Source: a virus. Taken from it: a stretch of 56,336 bases of DNA. The translations under genes and the position numbers were made by a program. Of the stretch, positions 44,006 to 51,657 are shown piece by piece. Numbering within the stretch: the first letter of the stretch is position 1; every line of letters starts with the position of its first letter. The notes under the pieces are model-generated. The model saw only the letters and a program-made list of their open reading frames with translations, had not been told where the DNA came from and did not search any database. The stretch spans positions 1 through 56,336 of the IMG/VR virus record IMGVR_UViG_3300017917_003998; one strand, 5' to 3'.

Positions 44006-44521
44006 ATGAAGGTCTCGGAAAGAGATATAGATTTTTTTGCAAAAAAGCTCAATTTATCAGCAGAAAAAACTTTCTTATTGATAGAAGATCCTGATTGCTT
44101 GCCAGAAATATTAAATAAAGTTAGCGAAGAAGAAATTAATGGTATAGTTGATATTAGCTTTCCTGTGTTCGTTGAATTAACAATTATAAAATATAGTAAA
44201 GATTTAAATTATTCTTTTTATGAAAAAGATTATGTATCGGAAACAGTCGGATCAAAATTCTATGATTTAATAGAAACTCCATTACAAAATAAATATTTTT
44301 TCACTCTTGAACATAACGAAGACACTGCAAGATCTGTATTAGTGTTTTTAGGTTTTTTTTATAAAAGCTTACAAAAATTAAGAAGATCATACCCATCAGA
44401 AAATATATATTATAATATAGCGAAAAATGGATTTGAAAATTCAAATAAAGAAGAAATATCTTATCATCTTAAAGATTGGATTAAAGTATTAAGAAGAATT
44501 CAGAATGAGGTTTGGTTTTAG
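44006..44521 (+). CDS. Hypothetical protein
   Basis: This 171-residue protein is unrecognised. It is mostly predicted helical, with segments SERDIDFFAKKLNLSAEKTFLLIEDPDCLPEILNKV, ISFPVFVELTIIKYSKDL, ARSVLVFLGFFYKSLQKLRRSYPS and HLKDWIKVLRRIQNEVWF. No signal peptide or membrane span is clear. Its stop codon overlaps the stop of the convergent GalE-like gene (TTAG shared). No ribosome site is visible upstream. Confidence 0.6.
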   Translation: MKVSERDIDFFAKKLNLSAEKTFLLIEDPDCLPEILNKVSEEEINGIVDISFPVFVELTIIKYSKDLNYSFYEKDYVSETVGSKFYDLIETPLQNKYFFTLEHNEDTARSVLVFLGFFYKSLQKLRRSYPSENIYYNIAKNGFENSNKEEISYHLKDWIKVLRRIQNEVWF

Positions 44522-45309
44522 TATTTTTTTAATAAATCTTCTATAGAATACTTTTTATGCATATACTCAGAAACTTCTTTTAAAACACTCATTTCTGCAT
44601 CTCCAAATCTTCTAGGCTTAACTTTAACTTCAAAATTGCAATTATTTATTTTTTTATAAATTTGTATCATTTCTTTTACGCTTGTACCAATTCCGTGCCC
44701 TAAATTTTCTATACGATTCGCTGGTTTATCAAAAGCTTTAATTATAGCAGAGCATACTTCATTTACGTGAACATAATCTCTAATACATGTTCCGTCTTTA
44801 GTATTATAGTCATCACCATAAATATAAAATATTCCTGTTTTTTCTGCGTTTATTAAACTTAAGAATAAACCATCTGGATTTGTGGGTAGAACTCCATCAG
44901 ATCCTATTACATTATAAAATCTAAAAATTGTATAATTTTTATTATTTTTCTTACAAAAACTTTCGATAATTATTTCTGCCATTTTTTTAGAAAATCCATA
45001 AGGATTATTTAGTTGAGACGCCGCACCAGTAGAAGAAAATATAAAATGATTATAATTAATATTTTTAAGAATATTTAAAGTTCCATTAACATTTGTGTCA
45101 AAATATTCTTCTGGATATTTCATTGATTCGCTTACGCTTATAAGAGCAGCAAGATGAACTACGACATCATATTGTTTATTTAAAATTTGTAATTTCCTAA
45201 TATCGATACCATTTTTTATATCTAATGTATCTATTTGATAGGAAGCGCCTAGAATTTTTATCAAATGTTTTCCTATGTACCCTTCTGATCCGGTAATAAG
45301 AATTTTCAT
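44518..45309 (-). CDS. UDP-glucose 4-epimerase-like SDR (GalE-like)
   Basis: This 263-residue extended SDR begins ILITGSEGYIGKHLIKILG. It shows VVVHLAALISVSESMKYPEEYFDTNVNGTLNIL, HFIFSSTGAASQ, the catalytic NPYGFSKKMAEIII (Y-x3-K) and FRFYNVIGSDG. YIYGDDYNTKDGTCIRDYVHVNEVCSAI is the GalE substrate motif. It is shorter than GalE (about 338), lacking part of the C-terminal substrate domain. It could make UDP-galactose or UDP-GalNAc, the donor for the GT6 protein across the convergent boundary. It overlaps the stop of that strand's last gene by four bases. Confidence 0.82.
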   Translation of the reverse strand: MKILITGSEGYIGKHLIKILGASYQIDTLDIKNGIDIRKLQILNKQYDVVVHLAALISVSESMKYPEEYFDTNVNGTLNILKNINYNHFIFSSTGAASQLNNPYGFSKKMAEIIIESFCKKNNKNYTIFRFYNVIGSDGVLPTNPDGLFLSLINAEKTGIFYIYGDDYNTKDGTCIRDYVHVNEVCSAIIKAFDKPANRIENLGHGIGTSVKEMIQIYKKINNCNFEVKVKPRRFGDAEMSVLKEVSEYMHKKYSIEDLLKKY

Positions 45310-45326
45310 TTAGATTTTAGCTAATT

Positions 45327-45668
45327 CTATCTGTCTGAAGGGTGTTTTTTACCTTTACGTTTTTTAGACCAATTTTTAAAATATTTTTCTTTTACTGGAT
45401 CTTTACCATATATCTTCTCTCTCTTTTCGGATAGTTCTTTACTTCTATCAAATAAATCTCCTAAATTACCTTTTTGCTTAGATGTAACTTGAACAAAATC
45501 TTTTTCTGTAGAATTTACATTCAATTTATCTTGAGTGTTTATTTGTGGAGAAGTATAAACTCTATTCCATTTAAGCCCATCTTCCGTATATTCATGTTTA
45601 TCATGTACGCTTTGTACGATCTCTTTCAATTCTTCAGTTTTTGGATTTTTATATATGTATATTGGCAC
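45327..45668 (-). CDS. FmdB-like small protein lacking the zinc cysteines
   Basis: This 113-residue protein begins (GTG) VPIYIYKNPKTEELKEIVQSVHD. This matches the FmdB-type zinc-ribbon start 'MPIYEYKC..CG..FE' but has no cysteines. Similar phage proteins keep the beta hairpin and end in a basic tail (NWSKKRKGKKHPSDR), as here, with KGNLGDLFDRSKELSEKREKIYGKDPVKEKYF in the middle. The open frame extends to 45740, but that would overlap the GT4 gene by 71 bases. GTG 45668, one base after the GT4 stop, fits both the family start and gene packing. Function unknown. Confidence 0.7.
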   Translation of the reverse strand: MPIYIYKNPKTEELKEIVQSVHDKHEYTEDGLKWNRVYTSPQINTQDKLNVNSTEKDFVQVTSKQKGNLGDLFDRSKELSEKREKIYGKDPVKEKYFKNWSKKRKGKKHPSDR

Positions 45669-45669
45669 T

Positions 45670-46755
45670 TTATTTAAATAGTTGCAAAAGTTCATCAACA
45701 GTATTATTAATTGTAAATTTTTCTTGCAATTTAATACCATTAGTATTTATTTTATTTGAATTAAATCTATTTATTGCCATTTCGCATCCTTCAATAAAAT
45801 CTTCCTTAGTAAACGTAAATATATTCCCCTGATTAAATTTATTGCCTTTATGAAAAAATAAATTATCGTATGCTTCTATTTTACTTGATGGCTCAACCAA
45901 AACTGAATTATCCTTATTAGCCCAATCTTTGTAAGAATGAGCATTCAATATTACCGCGTGTTTTCCTAAAGCTACGGAATGAAATTCTGGTAGACCCCAG
46001 CCTTCCCCTCCACTCATACCTATAATAATATCAGCGCTATTCAAGAAGTCATTGTAAGCTTCATTTGTTTGAATATATGGAAAAAATGATATATTAAAAT
46101 ATCTTTTACCTTCAAGGATTGAATTTATTAAATTTTGCTGATCTTCTGGTTTTATAAAAGGGTTGTATATTGCACATTGTAAAAAATATTTACCATTATT
46201 GCCATATTTCTCCAACCAAGATTGTATAATAAGTTTATGATTTTTTCTTTTTTCTAATTTGCCTACTAAATTAAATGTTATTCTTTCATTATTAAAATAA
46301 TTTTTATTTTTTATATGAAAATTATCTGAATCATAAAATAATGGAATATATTTTACATTATTACATCCATTATTTTTAAAAACTTCGCACGCATAATTTG
46401 AAGAGAATATGACATTCTCGTTATTTTTAACAATATTTAATTCATAGTTTGTCGGCGAGTCTAGTTCATAAAAAGAAAATAAGATTTGTTTTTCAGCAAA
46501 ACTCTCTAAAGATCCATTTATGTGCCATAATTTAAATATTTTATTTTTTCTAGAATAAGTTTCATAAGCTTTTTCTATACTATATTTAATCCAATCAAAG
46601 AATAATTTATCTTCTTTTTGAGAAGAAAGATCTACTTGATTTCCTATTGGAAATATGTTGAGATTAAAATTTCTTTTAAATAATTCTTTAAGAATAGCTA
46701 CGGAAACTTGCCCAAAGCTAACATTATTAATTGGCAAATTAACGTCTAAATCCAT
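45670..46755 (-). CDS. GT4 family glycosyltransferase
   Basis: This 361-residue GT-B enzyme has a C-terminal half with the donor site: ITFNLVGKLEKRKNHKLIIQSWLEKYG, then ADIIIGMSGGEGWGLPEFHSVALGKHAVILNAHS, matching the family 'S..EG.glp..Ea...G.pvI'. The N-terminal half carries VSFGQVSVAILKELFKRNF and ELDSPTNYELNIVKN. Acidic and arginine/lysine residues for phosphate binding (GKLEKRKNHK) are present. It overlaps the DUF736-like gene by one base and ends one base before the FmdB-like start. Acceptor and donor unknown. Confidence 0.85.
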   Translation of the reverse strand: MDLDVNLPINNVSFGQVSVAILKELFKRNFNLNIFPIGNQVDLSSQKEDKLFFDWIKYSIEKAYETYSRKNKIFKLWHINGSLESFAEKQILFSFYELDSPTNYELNIVKNNENVIFSSNYACEVFKNNGCNNVKYIPLFYDSDNFHIKNKNYFNNERITFNLVGKLEKRKNHKLIIQSWLEKYGNNGKYFLQCAIYNPFIKPEDQQNLINSILEGKRYFNISFFPYIQTNEAYNDFLNSADIIIGMSGGEGWGLPEFHSVALGKHAVILNAHSYKDWANKDNSVLVEPSSKIEAYDNLFFHKGNKFNQGNIFTFTKEDFIEGCEMAINRFNSNKINTNGIKLQEKFTINNTVDELLQLFK

Positions 46756-47078
46756 TATAGTAAATCTTCTTCTTGAATTGAATCTTTTACTACTTTATCT
46801 TTGGGTTGAATTTTTTTTTCGGTAACAGACTCTGCATTTTTATTATTTTTGTCTAACGATACATATATTCTAAAATCTGGAGCAGTGTCCTTAGTTTTAT
46901 TTTTATTGCTAAAAACTACAACATTTACTTTTGTTTTTGTTCCCAATTCGTCTATATTTAGATAGCCAGACAAATATTTTTGATTTGCACTATCCTTTTT
47001 CCATAATGCTCCAATTTCTCTTTTAGACCAATCATTTTTTTGATTAACTTGTTGATTATTATTTTGTTTTGTATTCAT
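46755..47078 (-). CDS. DUF736-like small protein
   Basis: This 107-residue protein has KREIGALWKKDSANQKYLSGYLNI, then KVNVVVFSNKNKTKDTAPDFRIYVSLDK. This resembles DUF736 proteins ('IG.l......y.G.l.......i...........PdyRi'), small beta-rich proteins of unknown role found in phages and plasmids. The ends are charged and low-complexity. It is the first gene of the unit with the GT4 and FmdB-like genes, under a promoter seven bases before the ATG. Confidence 0.65.
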   Translation of the reverse strand: MNTKQNNNQQVNQKNDWSKREIGALWKKDSANQKYLSGYLNIDELGTKTKVNVVVFSNKNKTKDTAPDFRIYVSLDKNNKNAESVTEKKIQPKDKVVKDSIQEEDLL

Positions 47079-47085
47079 ATTTATA

Positions 47086-47113
47086 ATTATACGTTATAAA
47101 CTAAAAAAGTCAA
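47086..47113 (-). promoter_or_regulatory. Sigma-70-type promoter, leaderless geometry, for the DUF736-like/GT4 unit
   Basis: Minus strand: TTGACT, 16-base spacer, TATAAT, then seven bases to the ATG at 47078. The -35 box is just after the stop of the sigma factor gene. Confidence 0.7.
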
Positions 47114-47115
47114 GT

Positions 47116-47694
47116 TTAAATTTTATCATTATAATTCGTGCATTTATTTTTTAAAAATAAAATGTATCTTCTGTACAGATTTATAGCTGTTTGGGTACTG
47201 ATACCAAGTTTTTTAGCTATAAAATTCCATGATCTATTTTTTTTCTTATTTGAATAAAAACGCATTTTAAATATTTTATATATTCTTTGATCTTTTAAAG
47301 ATTTTAATATATTAAGAATATAATCTTGCTGATCTTTAGGAGACTTGTTTAATAAGTCTTGATTTTTTTCTATTAAAAACTCCAGAGTATCATTATCAGT
47401 TGGAAAAACTTTTGAATTTTTATTTAAAAAATTTAAACAATGATATCTCGTTTGATTGCCCAACCATGTGGAAAATTTTATATTTTTTTCTTCATTAAAA
47501 GACAATACAGATTTATATATAACAATATTCTTGTCTTCGAATACATCTCTCGCATCATATCCGACTTGATATATAAAATGCTGATATCTTCTTACCATTT
47601 CGCAAAAAATTCCACTATGTCTATTAATTAGACATTTTAGAGATTCATTGTCTTTATTATTTTTTACATTATTAATTAAGTCTAAGTCTGTCAT
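47116..47694 (-). CDS. Phage RNA polymerase sigma factor (sigma-70 family, ECF-like size)
   Basis: This 192-residue protein has a two-part sigma layout. Region 2 comprises LINNVKNNKDNESLKCLINRHSG, then FEDKNIVIYKSVLSFNEEKNIKFSTWLGNQTRYHCLNFLNK, where KFSTWL...R is the -10-recognising helix pattern. Region 4 near the C-terminus is the helix-turn-helix SWNFIAKKLGISTQTAINLYRRYILFLKN. It lacks regions 1 and 3. A phage-encoded sigma usually redirects host RNA polymerase to late genes, which may explain why the structural genes here lack the standard promoter. The start overlaps the dNMP kinase gene by 23 bases. Confidence 0.8.
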   Translation of the reverse strand: MTDLDLINNVKNNKDNESLKCLINRHSGIFCEMVRRYQHFIYQVGYDARDVFEDKNIVIYKSVLSFNEEKNIKFSTWLGNQTRYHCLNFLNKNSKVFPTDNDTLEFLIEKNQDLLNKSPKDQQDYILNILKSLKDQRIYKIFKMRFYSNKKKNRSWNFIAKKLGISTQTAINLYRRYILFLKNKCTNYNDKI

Positions 47695-48253
47695 AAATTT
47701 TTTCCATATTCTTTTTTATTAATTCATATAAAGCATTTGTATCTTGACATGTATCCCAGGATATACAAAAATCAGAAACAGTTTTTAACTTATTATCATT
47801 TGACTTCTCTTCTATATTGGCAGGTAAAACCAATGAGCCATCTTCTAATTTTCTAGAAATATGAATCAGAATTCCTCCGTGAGATTTTAACCACGCATAT
47901 TCATCTTCCTTGTATTCTATATACCTAATATCTGTTATTATTGGAACTATAGATTGCTCTTTCAATTCTTTAACTTTAATATCTATTAAAGAAGTCCAAT
48001 ATTTTCCTTCCGTTTGAATTCTTCTGCACTTTCCGTAAGCGACCATTAATGGTCTAATTAATTCTTTATCTGCACCATCGCATTTATTTAAATGTATTTT
48101 AAATTTTTTATACACAAAATCAGCCATTTCATTTTTTAATTCATCTGCTAAAGCTATTCTATGAGAATATATTCCTTTCTCTTTTAGAAATTTATTTAAT
48201 ATAGAATAAAATGTATCTTTACCAGATCTAGCTACACCAGTTATACCGATCAT
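47672..48253 (-). CDS. Deoxynucleoside monophosphate kinase (T4 gp1-like)
   Basis: This 193-residue P-loop kinase starts MIGITGVARSGKDTFYSIL with the Walker A G-x4-GKD. It has HRIALADELKNEMA and later PIITDIRYIEYKEDEYAWLKSHGGILIHISR, as in T4 gene 1. It phosphorylates dNMPs to dNDPs for DNA synthesis. The longest frame would start nine bases earlier (MNY), but that start lies immediately against the -10 box of the promoter and so would not be transcribed. The ATG at 48253 fits both the family start and the promoter position. It overlaps the sigma gene. Confidence 0.85.
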   Translation of the reverse strand: MIGITGVARSGKDTFYSILNKFLKEKGIYSHRIALADELKNEMADFVYKKFKIHLNKCDGADKELIRPLMVAYGKCRRIQTEGKYWTSLIDIKVKELKEQSIVPIITDIRYIEYKEDEYAWLKSHGGILIHISRKLEDGSLVLPANIEEKSNDNKLKTVSDFCISWDTCQDTNALYELIKKNMEKIYDRLRLN

Positions 48254-48262
48254 ATAATTCAT

Positions 48263-48291
48263 ATTATAAATTAAAAAAAAATACTTGTCAA
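48263..48291 (-). promoter_or_regulatory. Sigma-70 promoter that fixes the dNMP kinase start
   Basis: Minus strand: TTGACA, 17-base spacer, TATAAT. The -10 box ends at 48263, next to the upstream ATG at 48262, so the transcript starts about 48256 and that ATG is excluded. The ATG at 48253 remains, giving a leader of about three bases. Confidence 0.75.
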
Positions 48292-48375
48292 GAATTAAAT
48301 TCTATGATATAAATCTATTATGGAATTAAATTTCATAATAATAATTTTATTTTCAATTTATTTATTTTATACTCT

Positions 48376-48804
48376 ATGAATAGAATTAGTTTTGAAGACA
48401 TGGCTATGAATATAGCTATAAACGCATCTTTAAGGTCCGAAGACAGATTTAAAAAAGTAGGATGTTGCATTCTTAATAAAGACGGAAGACTACTTTCTGT
48501 AGGATATAATGGTCTTCAATCGAAACAGAAAGTTAACAATTTATTTTGGAAAAATAGAGATCTAAGAAGAGAATATGTAATACATGCAGAAACAAATGCA
48601 TTATCTTGTATAACTCGATATGATAAGCCCTATTTGCTAGCTTGCACACTTTTGCCCTGTCAATGTTGTAGTATAAATATTGCTTCTTATGGCATAGAAA
48701 AAGTTATATATATGGACGATTATATTAGAGATCAAAAATCTATAAATATATTTAAATTTTATAAGATAGAATTAATTAAATATAATGAATTTAAAAATTT
48801 ATAA
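48376..48804 (+). CDS. Deoxycytidylate (dCMP) deaminase
   Basis: This 142-residue zinc enzyme converts dCMP to dUMP, the substrate of ThyX. It has FKKVGCCILNKDGRLLSVGYNG, then the zinc/catalytic motif VIHAETNALSC (H-A-E) and TLLPCQCCSINIASYGIEKVIY (P-C-x2-C). Both zinc-binding parts are intact. The length and the R-E-Y before the H-A-E fit phage dCMP deaminases. The gene is divergent from dNMP kinase, separated by about 110 bases of AT-rich DNA; a TATACT box lies only two bases from its ATG, so the start of transcription is unclear. Confidence 0.9.
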   Translation: MNRISFEDMAMNIAINASLRSEDRFKKVGCCILNKDGRLLSVGYNGLQSKQKVNNLFWKNRDLRREYVIHAETNALSCITRYDKPYLLACTLLPCQCCSINIASYGIEKVIYMDDYIRDQKSINIFKFYKIELIKYNEFKNL

Positions 48805-49171
48805 AATAAATAAAATAGCTAAAGATCCAGAAAAAATTACAAAAAATATTTTTAAATTTTTTTCTTATAGGGATTACGAAATAGGCAGTAAAAAAGATTT
48901 TTCTATTTCAAGTGGATTTATGATTGATAATATAATTTATAATATTACTCCTAGTGATTGTTTTAGAGATTTTAATTGTGTTGCAAGTTCCTTTTTTTCA
49001 GAAAATCCAAATCTTGATATTAATGTTCATTACGTATCAAAAGATATACAAGATACATATTTTCCGATAAGATATAAAATATTACCAAAAAATACTTGCA
49101 TTTTTTATTTAACCATAGTATCATACCCTAATGAAGAAAATATTGTTTTTAATGTTATTGATAAATTCTAA
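48785..49171 (+). CDS. Hypothetical protein
   Basis: This 128-residue protein is unrecognised. It is beta-rich, with FKFFSYRDYEIGSKKDFSISSGFMIDNIIYN, then ITPSDCFRDFNCVASSFFSENPNLDINVHYV, and FPIRYKILPKNTCIFYLTIVSY near the end. No signal peptide is visible. It overlaps the dCMP deaminase by 20 bases and the next gene by 41, so all three are one transcript. Function cannot be read. Confidence 0.55.
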   Translation: MNLKIYKINKIAKDPEKITKNIFKFFSYRDYEIGSKKDFSISSGFMIDNIIYNITPSDCFRDFNCVASSFFSENPNLDINVHYVSKDIQDTYFPIRYKILPKNTCIFYLTIVSYPNEENIVFNVIDKF

Positions 49172-49412
49172 TTCTTATTGTCAAAATCAAACGTATATAT
49201 ATAAAAATTACGAAAGTTCAATCATACGTCAACCATATCCTAAATATGTTATAAAAAATAATTACATTTATAAAACATATCCAAATTCAATTATAAGAGT
49301 TCCCTATCCCGATTATACTATAAAAAATAATTATATATATAAGAATTACAACAAATCTATAATAAGAAAACCTTATCCACTAGGTACTCTATCTGATGGA
49401 ATACCTGAATGA
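49131..49412 (+). CDS. Small exported protein made of three tandem repeats
   Basis: This 93-residue protein opens with a signal peptide, MKKILFLMLLINSNSYC, followed by Q; the cysteine could be a lipidation site, though the lipobox is imperfect. The rest is three copies of a 23-residue repeat with consensus YIYKxYxxSIIRxPYPxYxI, joined by KNN. The proline/tyrosine-rich, low-complexity repeats suggest a beta-solenoid-like or wall-binding segment in the envelope. Not a known family to me. It could alter the host surface during infection or bind peptidoglycan. It overlaps both neighbouring genes by 17-41 bases. Confidence 0.6.
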   Translation: MKKILFLMLLINSNSYCQNQTYIYKNYESSIIRQPYPKYVIKNNYIYKTYPNSIIRVPYPDYTIKNNYIYKNYNKSIIRKPYPLGTLSDGIPE

Positions 49413-49740
49413 TATAATACTTCCTATTTTCTTAAATACTACTATATTAGTAGTATGGTTTTTGACTAACGCATATTATGAATATGGCTCTTTAATTTTT
49501 CCTAAATTATTTAACAAATATAATCTATGGATAAAAGAAAATAGTTTTTTATATTTTGCAGATTATCTATCTAATTTTAATATTTTTTTTTACAAATTAT
49601 TTTCATGTCCATTTTGCCTTGGGTTTTGGACTTCAATATTTTCTTGTTTAGTTTATAGTTATAATATAACATATATATGTGTAATATATATTATATCTAT
49701 AGCGATATATTTTTTAATTAAACGAATATGCTGCAATTAG
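49396..49740 (+). CDS. DUF1360-like membrane protein
   Basis: This 114-residue protein has at least three hydrophobic segments: IILPIFLNTTILVVWFLTNA, FNIFFYKLFSCPFCLGFWTSIFSCLVYS and ITYICVIYIISIAIYFLIK. The C-P-F-C-x-G-x-W motif is the mark of DUF1360-type membrane proteins, common in phages and bacteria with unknown function. It overlaps the exported repeat protein by 17 bases and the next small gene by 13. A role in the envelope together with the repeat protein is possible but inferred from position. Confidence 0.75.
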   Translation: MEYLNDIILPIFLNTTILVVWFLTNAYYEYGSLIFPKLFNKYNLWIKENSFLYFADYLSNFNIFFYKLFSCPFCLGFWTSIFSCLVYSYNITYICVIYIISIAIYFLIKRICCN

Positions 49741-49997
49741 TTACAATAAAATCATCCATTGATTATATAAATTTATTCAAAAAAATACTAGAATTGAACC
49801 CTGAGGATAATATTCCAGCCCAATTAATAAATAAGATAAATAATATTGAAAATGGATGTAGATGCAAAAGAACCCAAAGATATAATGTCGCAAAAGATTC
49901 AGTTTCTTTTTATATTTCAAATTTAAACGAAGACATAAAAAACAAATTAAAAAATGCATACGACGCAGAAGAGATAAAATTTGAAATACTTAGTTAA
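49728..49997 (+). CDS. Small hypothetical protein with one CxC motif
   Basis: This 89-residue protein is unrecognised. It begins MLQLVTIKSSIDYINLFKKILELN, has a CRCKRTQRY segment that could bind metal with other residues, and ends in a helix IKNKLKNAYDAEEIKFEILS. It overlaps the DUF1360-like gene by 13 bases and ends just before the promoter at 50001. No domain or function can be assigned. Confidence 0.5.
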   Translation: MLQLVTIKSSIDYINLFKKILELNPEDNIPAQLINKINNIENGCRCKRTQRYNVAKDSVSFYISNLNEDIKNKLKNAYDAEEIKFEILS

Positions 49998-50000
49998 AAC

Positions 50001-50029
50001 TTGACTTACATTCAAGTTTTAAATATAAT
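50001..50029 (+). promoter_or_regulatory. Sigma-70 promoter, leaderless geometry, for the cupin/IMPDH-like/gpK unit
   Basis: Plus strand: TTGACT, 17-base spacer, TATAAT, then exactly six bases to the ATG at 50036. The predicted start is the A of the start codon. Confidence 0.75.
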
Positions 50030-50035
50030 ATAATT

Positions 50036-50542
50036 ATGGAATTCAACTTAACAGAATTTTTATCTTCCAAAGATCCATTAAAAAAATTTGCGCATTGGTA
50101 TATAAAATCCTTGGTAAAACAAAAGCATTTACCAGTAAATACATTATACGATAATGTTAATATCGTATCAAATTGCTATGGAGTTACTTTATTTAGACAA
50201 AACCCCTTTCAAGTGCAACTCTGGCTATGTAAAGCAAATGAAAAATCTCCAGAACACACCCATCCAGATGTTGATTCATATGAGGTATATTTTGGAGGAG
50301 ATATTATTTTTACAAAAAATGGAAAAAAAGTTAAAGAAAAACCTGAACAATTAGAAAATTTGAAATCTTCAGCGTGGGGATGGTTCATGAGAATAAATTC
50401 TGATGATAAACACGAAGCAATTATTAACAAAATGAACTCCTCTTTTCTTTCGATACAATACTGGAAAAATAGTATACCAATTACAAGCATAGAAAGAAAT
50501 TGGCTTGGAAATAAATTCGGGGAAAATCATAGAATTAATTAA
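50036..50542 (+). CDS. Cupin-like protein
   Basis: This 168-residue protein carries a single cupin domain: SPEHTHPDVDSYEVYFGGDIIFTKNGKKV shows H-x-H ... E in the metal-binding pattern, and AWGWFMRINSDDKHEAII supplies the second motif histidine. Phages carry similar cupins of unknown substrate. Its promoter makes it the first gene of the unit with the IMPDH/GMPR-family enzyme and the gpK genes. It could act in sugar or nucleotide metabolism, but no substrate can be assigned. Confidence 0.7.
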   Translation: MEFNLTEFLSSKDPLKKFAHWYIKSLVKQKHLPVNTLYDNVNIVSNCYGVTLFRQNPFQVQLWLCKANEKSPEHTHPDVDSYEVYFGGDIIFTKNGKKVKEKPEQLENLKSSAWGWFMRINSDDKHEAIINKMNSSFLSIQYWKNSIPITSIERNWLGNKFGENHRIN

Positions 50543-50545
50543 AAT

Positions 50546-51655
50546 ATGCAAAAGCAAGAATTTAAAGAGGCACTTAGTTATGACGACATTTCATTATTGC
50601 CAAACTTTTCAGATATTGCCTCTAGAAAAGAAGTTGATACTGTCACAAAAATTAGTAAAAATAAATATATAGATATACCAATTATACTTTCTCCAATGGA
50701 CACCATATCTTCTGTCAAGACATGCATAAAAATAAATCAGATTGGAGGCGCTGGAGTTTTACATAGATTTATGGATGTAGATGAACAAATGCAAAAGGCA
50801 AAAAATATTAAAGACCAAAGTAACTTTTGTATAACTGCAATAGGATTAAAAGACTGCGTGCAAAGAATTAGAGAAACATCAATTTATACAGACATTTATT
50901 TTCTTGATACAGCAAATGGATTAGCAAAAAATGTAGAAGATTTTTTAAGATGGTATAAAACTTCGGGTTATACTCAAGATATAATTGTCGGTAATACACT
51001 AACAAAAGAAAGCGTCTACAGACTTGCAAATTTAAAAGCAGACGGATTTAGGCATTTGATCGGCCCTGGTTCGATGTGTTTAACGCAAGTTAAAACTGGT
51101 ATAGGATGCCCAAGTTTAACTGGAAATTATTATGCTTGGAAAGCCGTCAGAAATTGGCAATTATCTCAGGTTGATTTATTTAAACAAGACAAGCCAAATC
51201 CAGACTATAGACCAAGTGTACTAGCAGATGGCGGAATTAGATATCCTAAAGATTTAGTTAAAGCAATTGCTAGTGGATGCGACGCCGTTATTTGTGGAAG
51301 GATCTTTGCGGGTTTATCAGATGTAGTAAATGAAGAAGACATTATTGAAATTGATGGTCAAAGATTTGCTAAATACAGAGGAATGGCAAGTAAGGACGTG
51401 GTCGAAGATTATGATTTGTATGATGGAACTAAAAAAAATCTTTTCGTAGAAGGAGACAATACTTTAATACCAATCATAGAAGAAAAAACCCTAGAAGACG
51501 TAGTATTTGATTTTGTTAATGGATTAAGAAGCGGGATGAGCTATCTCGGATTTAGAGATATAGAGACTATGCGAGGTGGATTGTGGAATAATAAAATAAA
51601 AGCTGTTAGAAATACCGCTAACAGTATGTATGAAGGATTTGCCCATGGGAAGTAA
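50546..51655 (+). CDS. IMP dehydrogenase/GMP reductase family enzyme
   Basis: This 369-residue TIM-barrel enzyme is without CBS domains. It begins ALSYDDISLLPNFSDIASR, then PIILSPMDTISSVKT, HLIGPGSMCLTQVKTGIG with the catalytic cysteine, SVLADGGIRYPKDLVKAIASGCDAVICG, and NGLRSGMSYLGF. The KYRGMASKDVVEDYDLYDG flap is short and lacks the Arg-Tyr pair of IMPDH, so GMP reductase activity (GMP to IMP) is a real option. However, the GMPR glutamate is also not conserved there, so neither is certain. Together with PurA at 53561, a GMP-reductase role would convert guanine to adenine nucleotides. The next gene, gpK, starts two bases later. Confidence 0.8.
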   Translation: MQKQEFKEALSYDDISLLPNFSDIASRKEVDTVTKISKNKYIDIPIILSPMDTISSVKTCIKINQIGGAGVLHRFMDVDEQMQKAKNIKDQSNFCITAIGLKDCVQRIRETSIYTDIYFLDTANGLAKNVEDFLRWYKTSGYTQDIIVGNTLTKESVYRLANLKADGFRHLIGPGSMCLTQVKTGIGCPSLTGNYYAWKAVRNWQLSQVDLFKQDKPNPDYRPSVLADGGIRYPKDLVKAIASGCDAVICGRIFAGLSDVVNEEDIIEIDGQRFAKYRGMASKDVVEDYDLYDGTKKNLFVEGDNTLIPIIEEKTLEDVVFDFVNGLRSGMSYLGFRDIETMRGGLWNNKIKAVRNTANSMYEGFAHGK

Positions 51656-51657
51656 TT

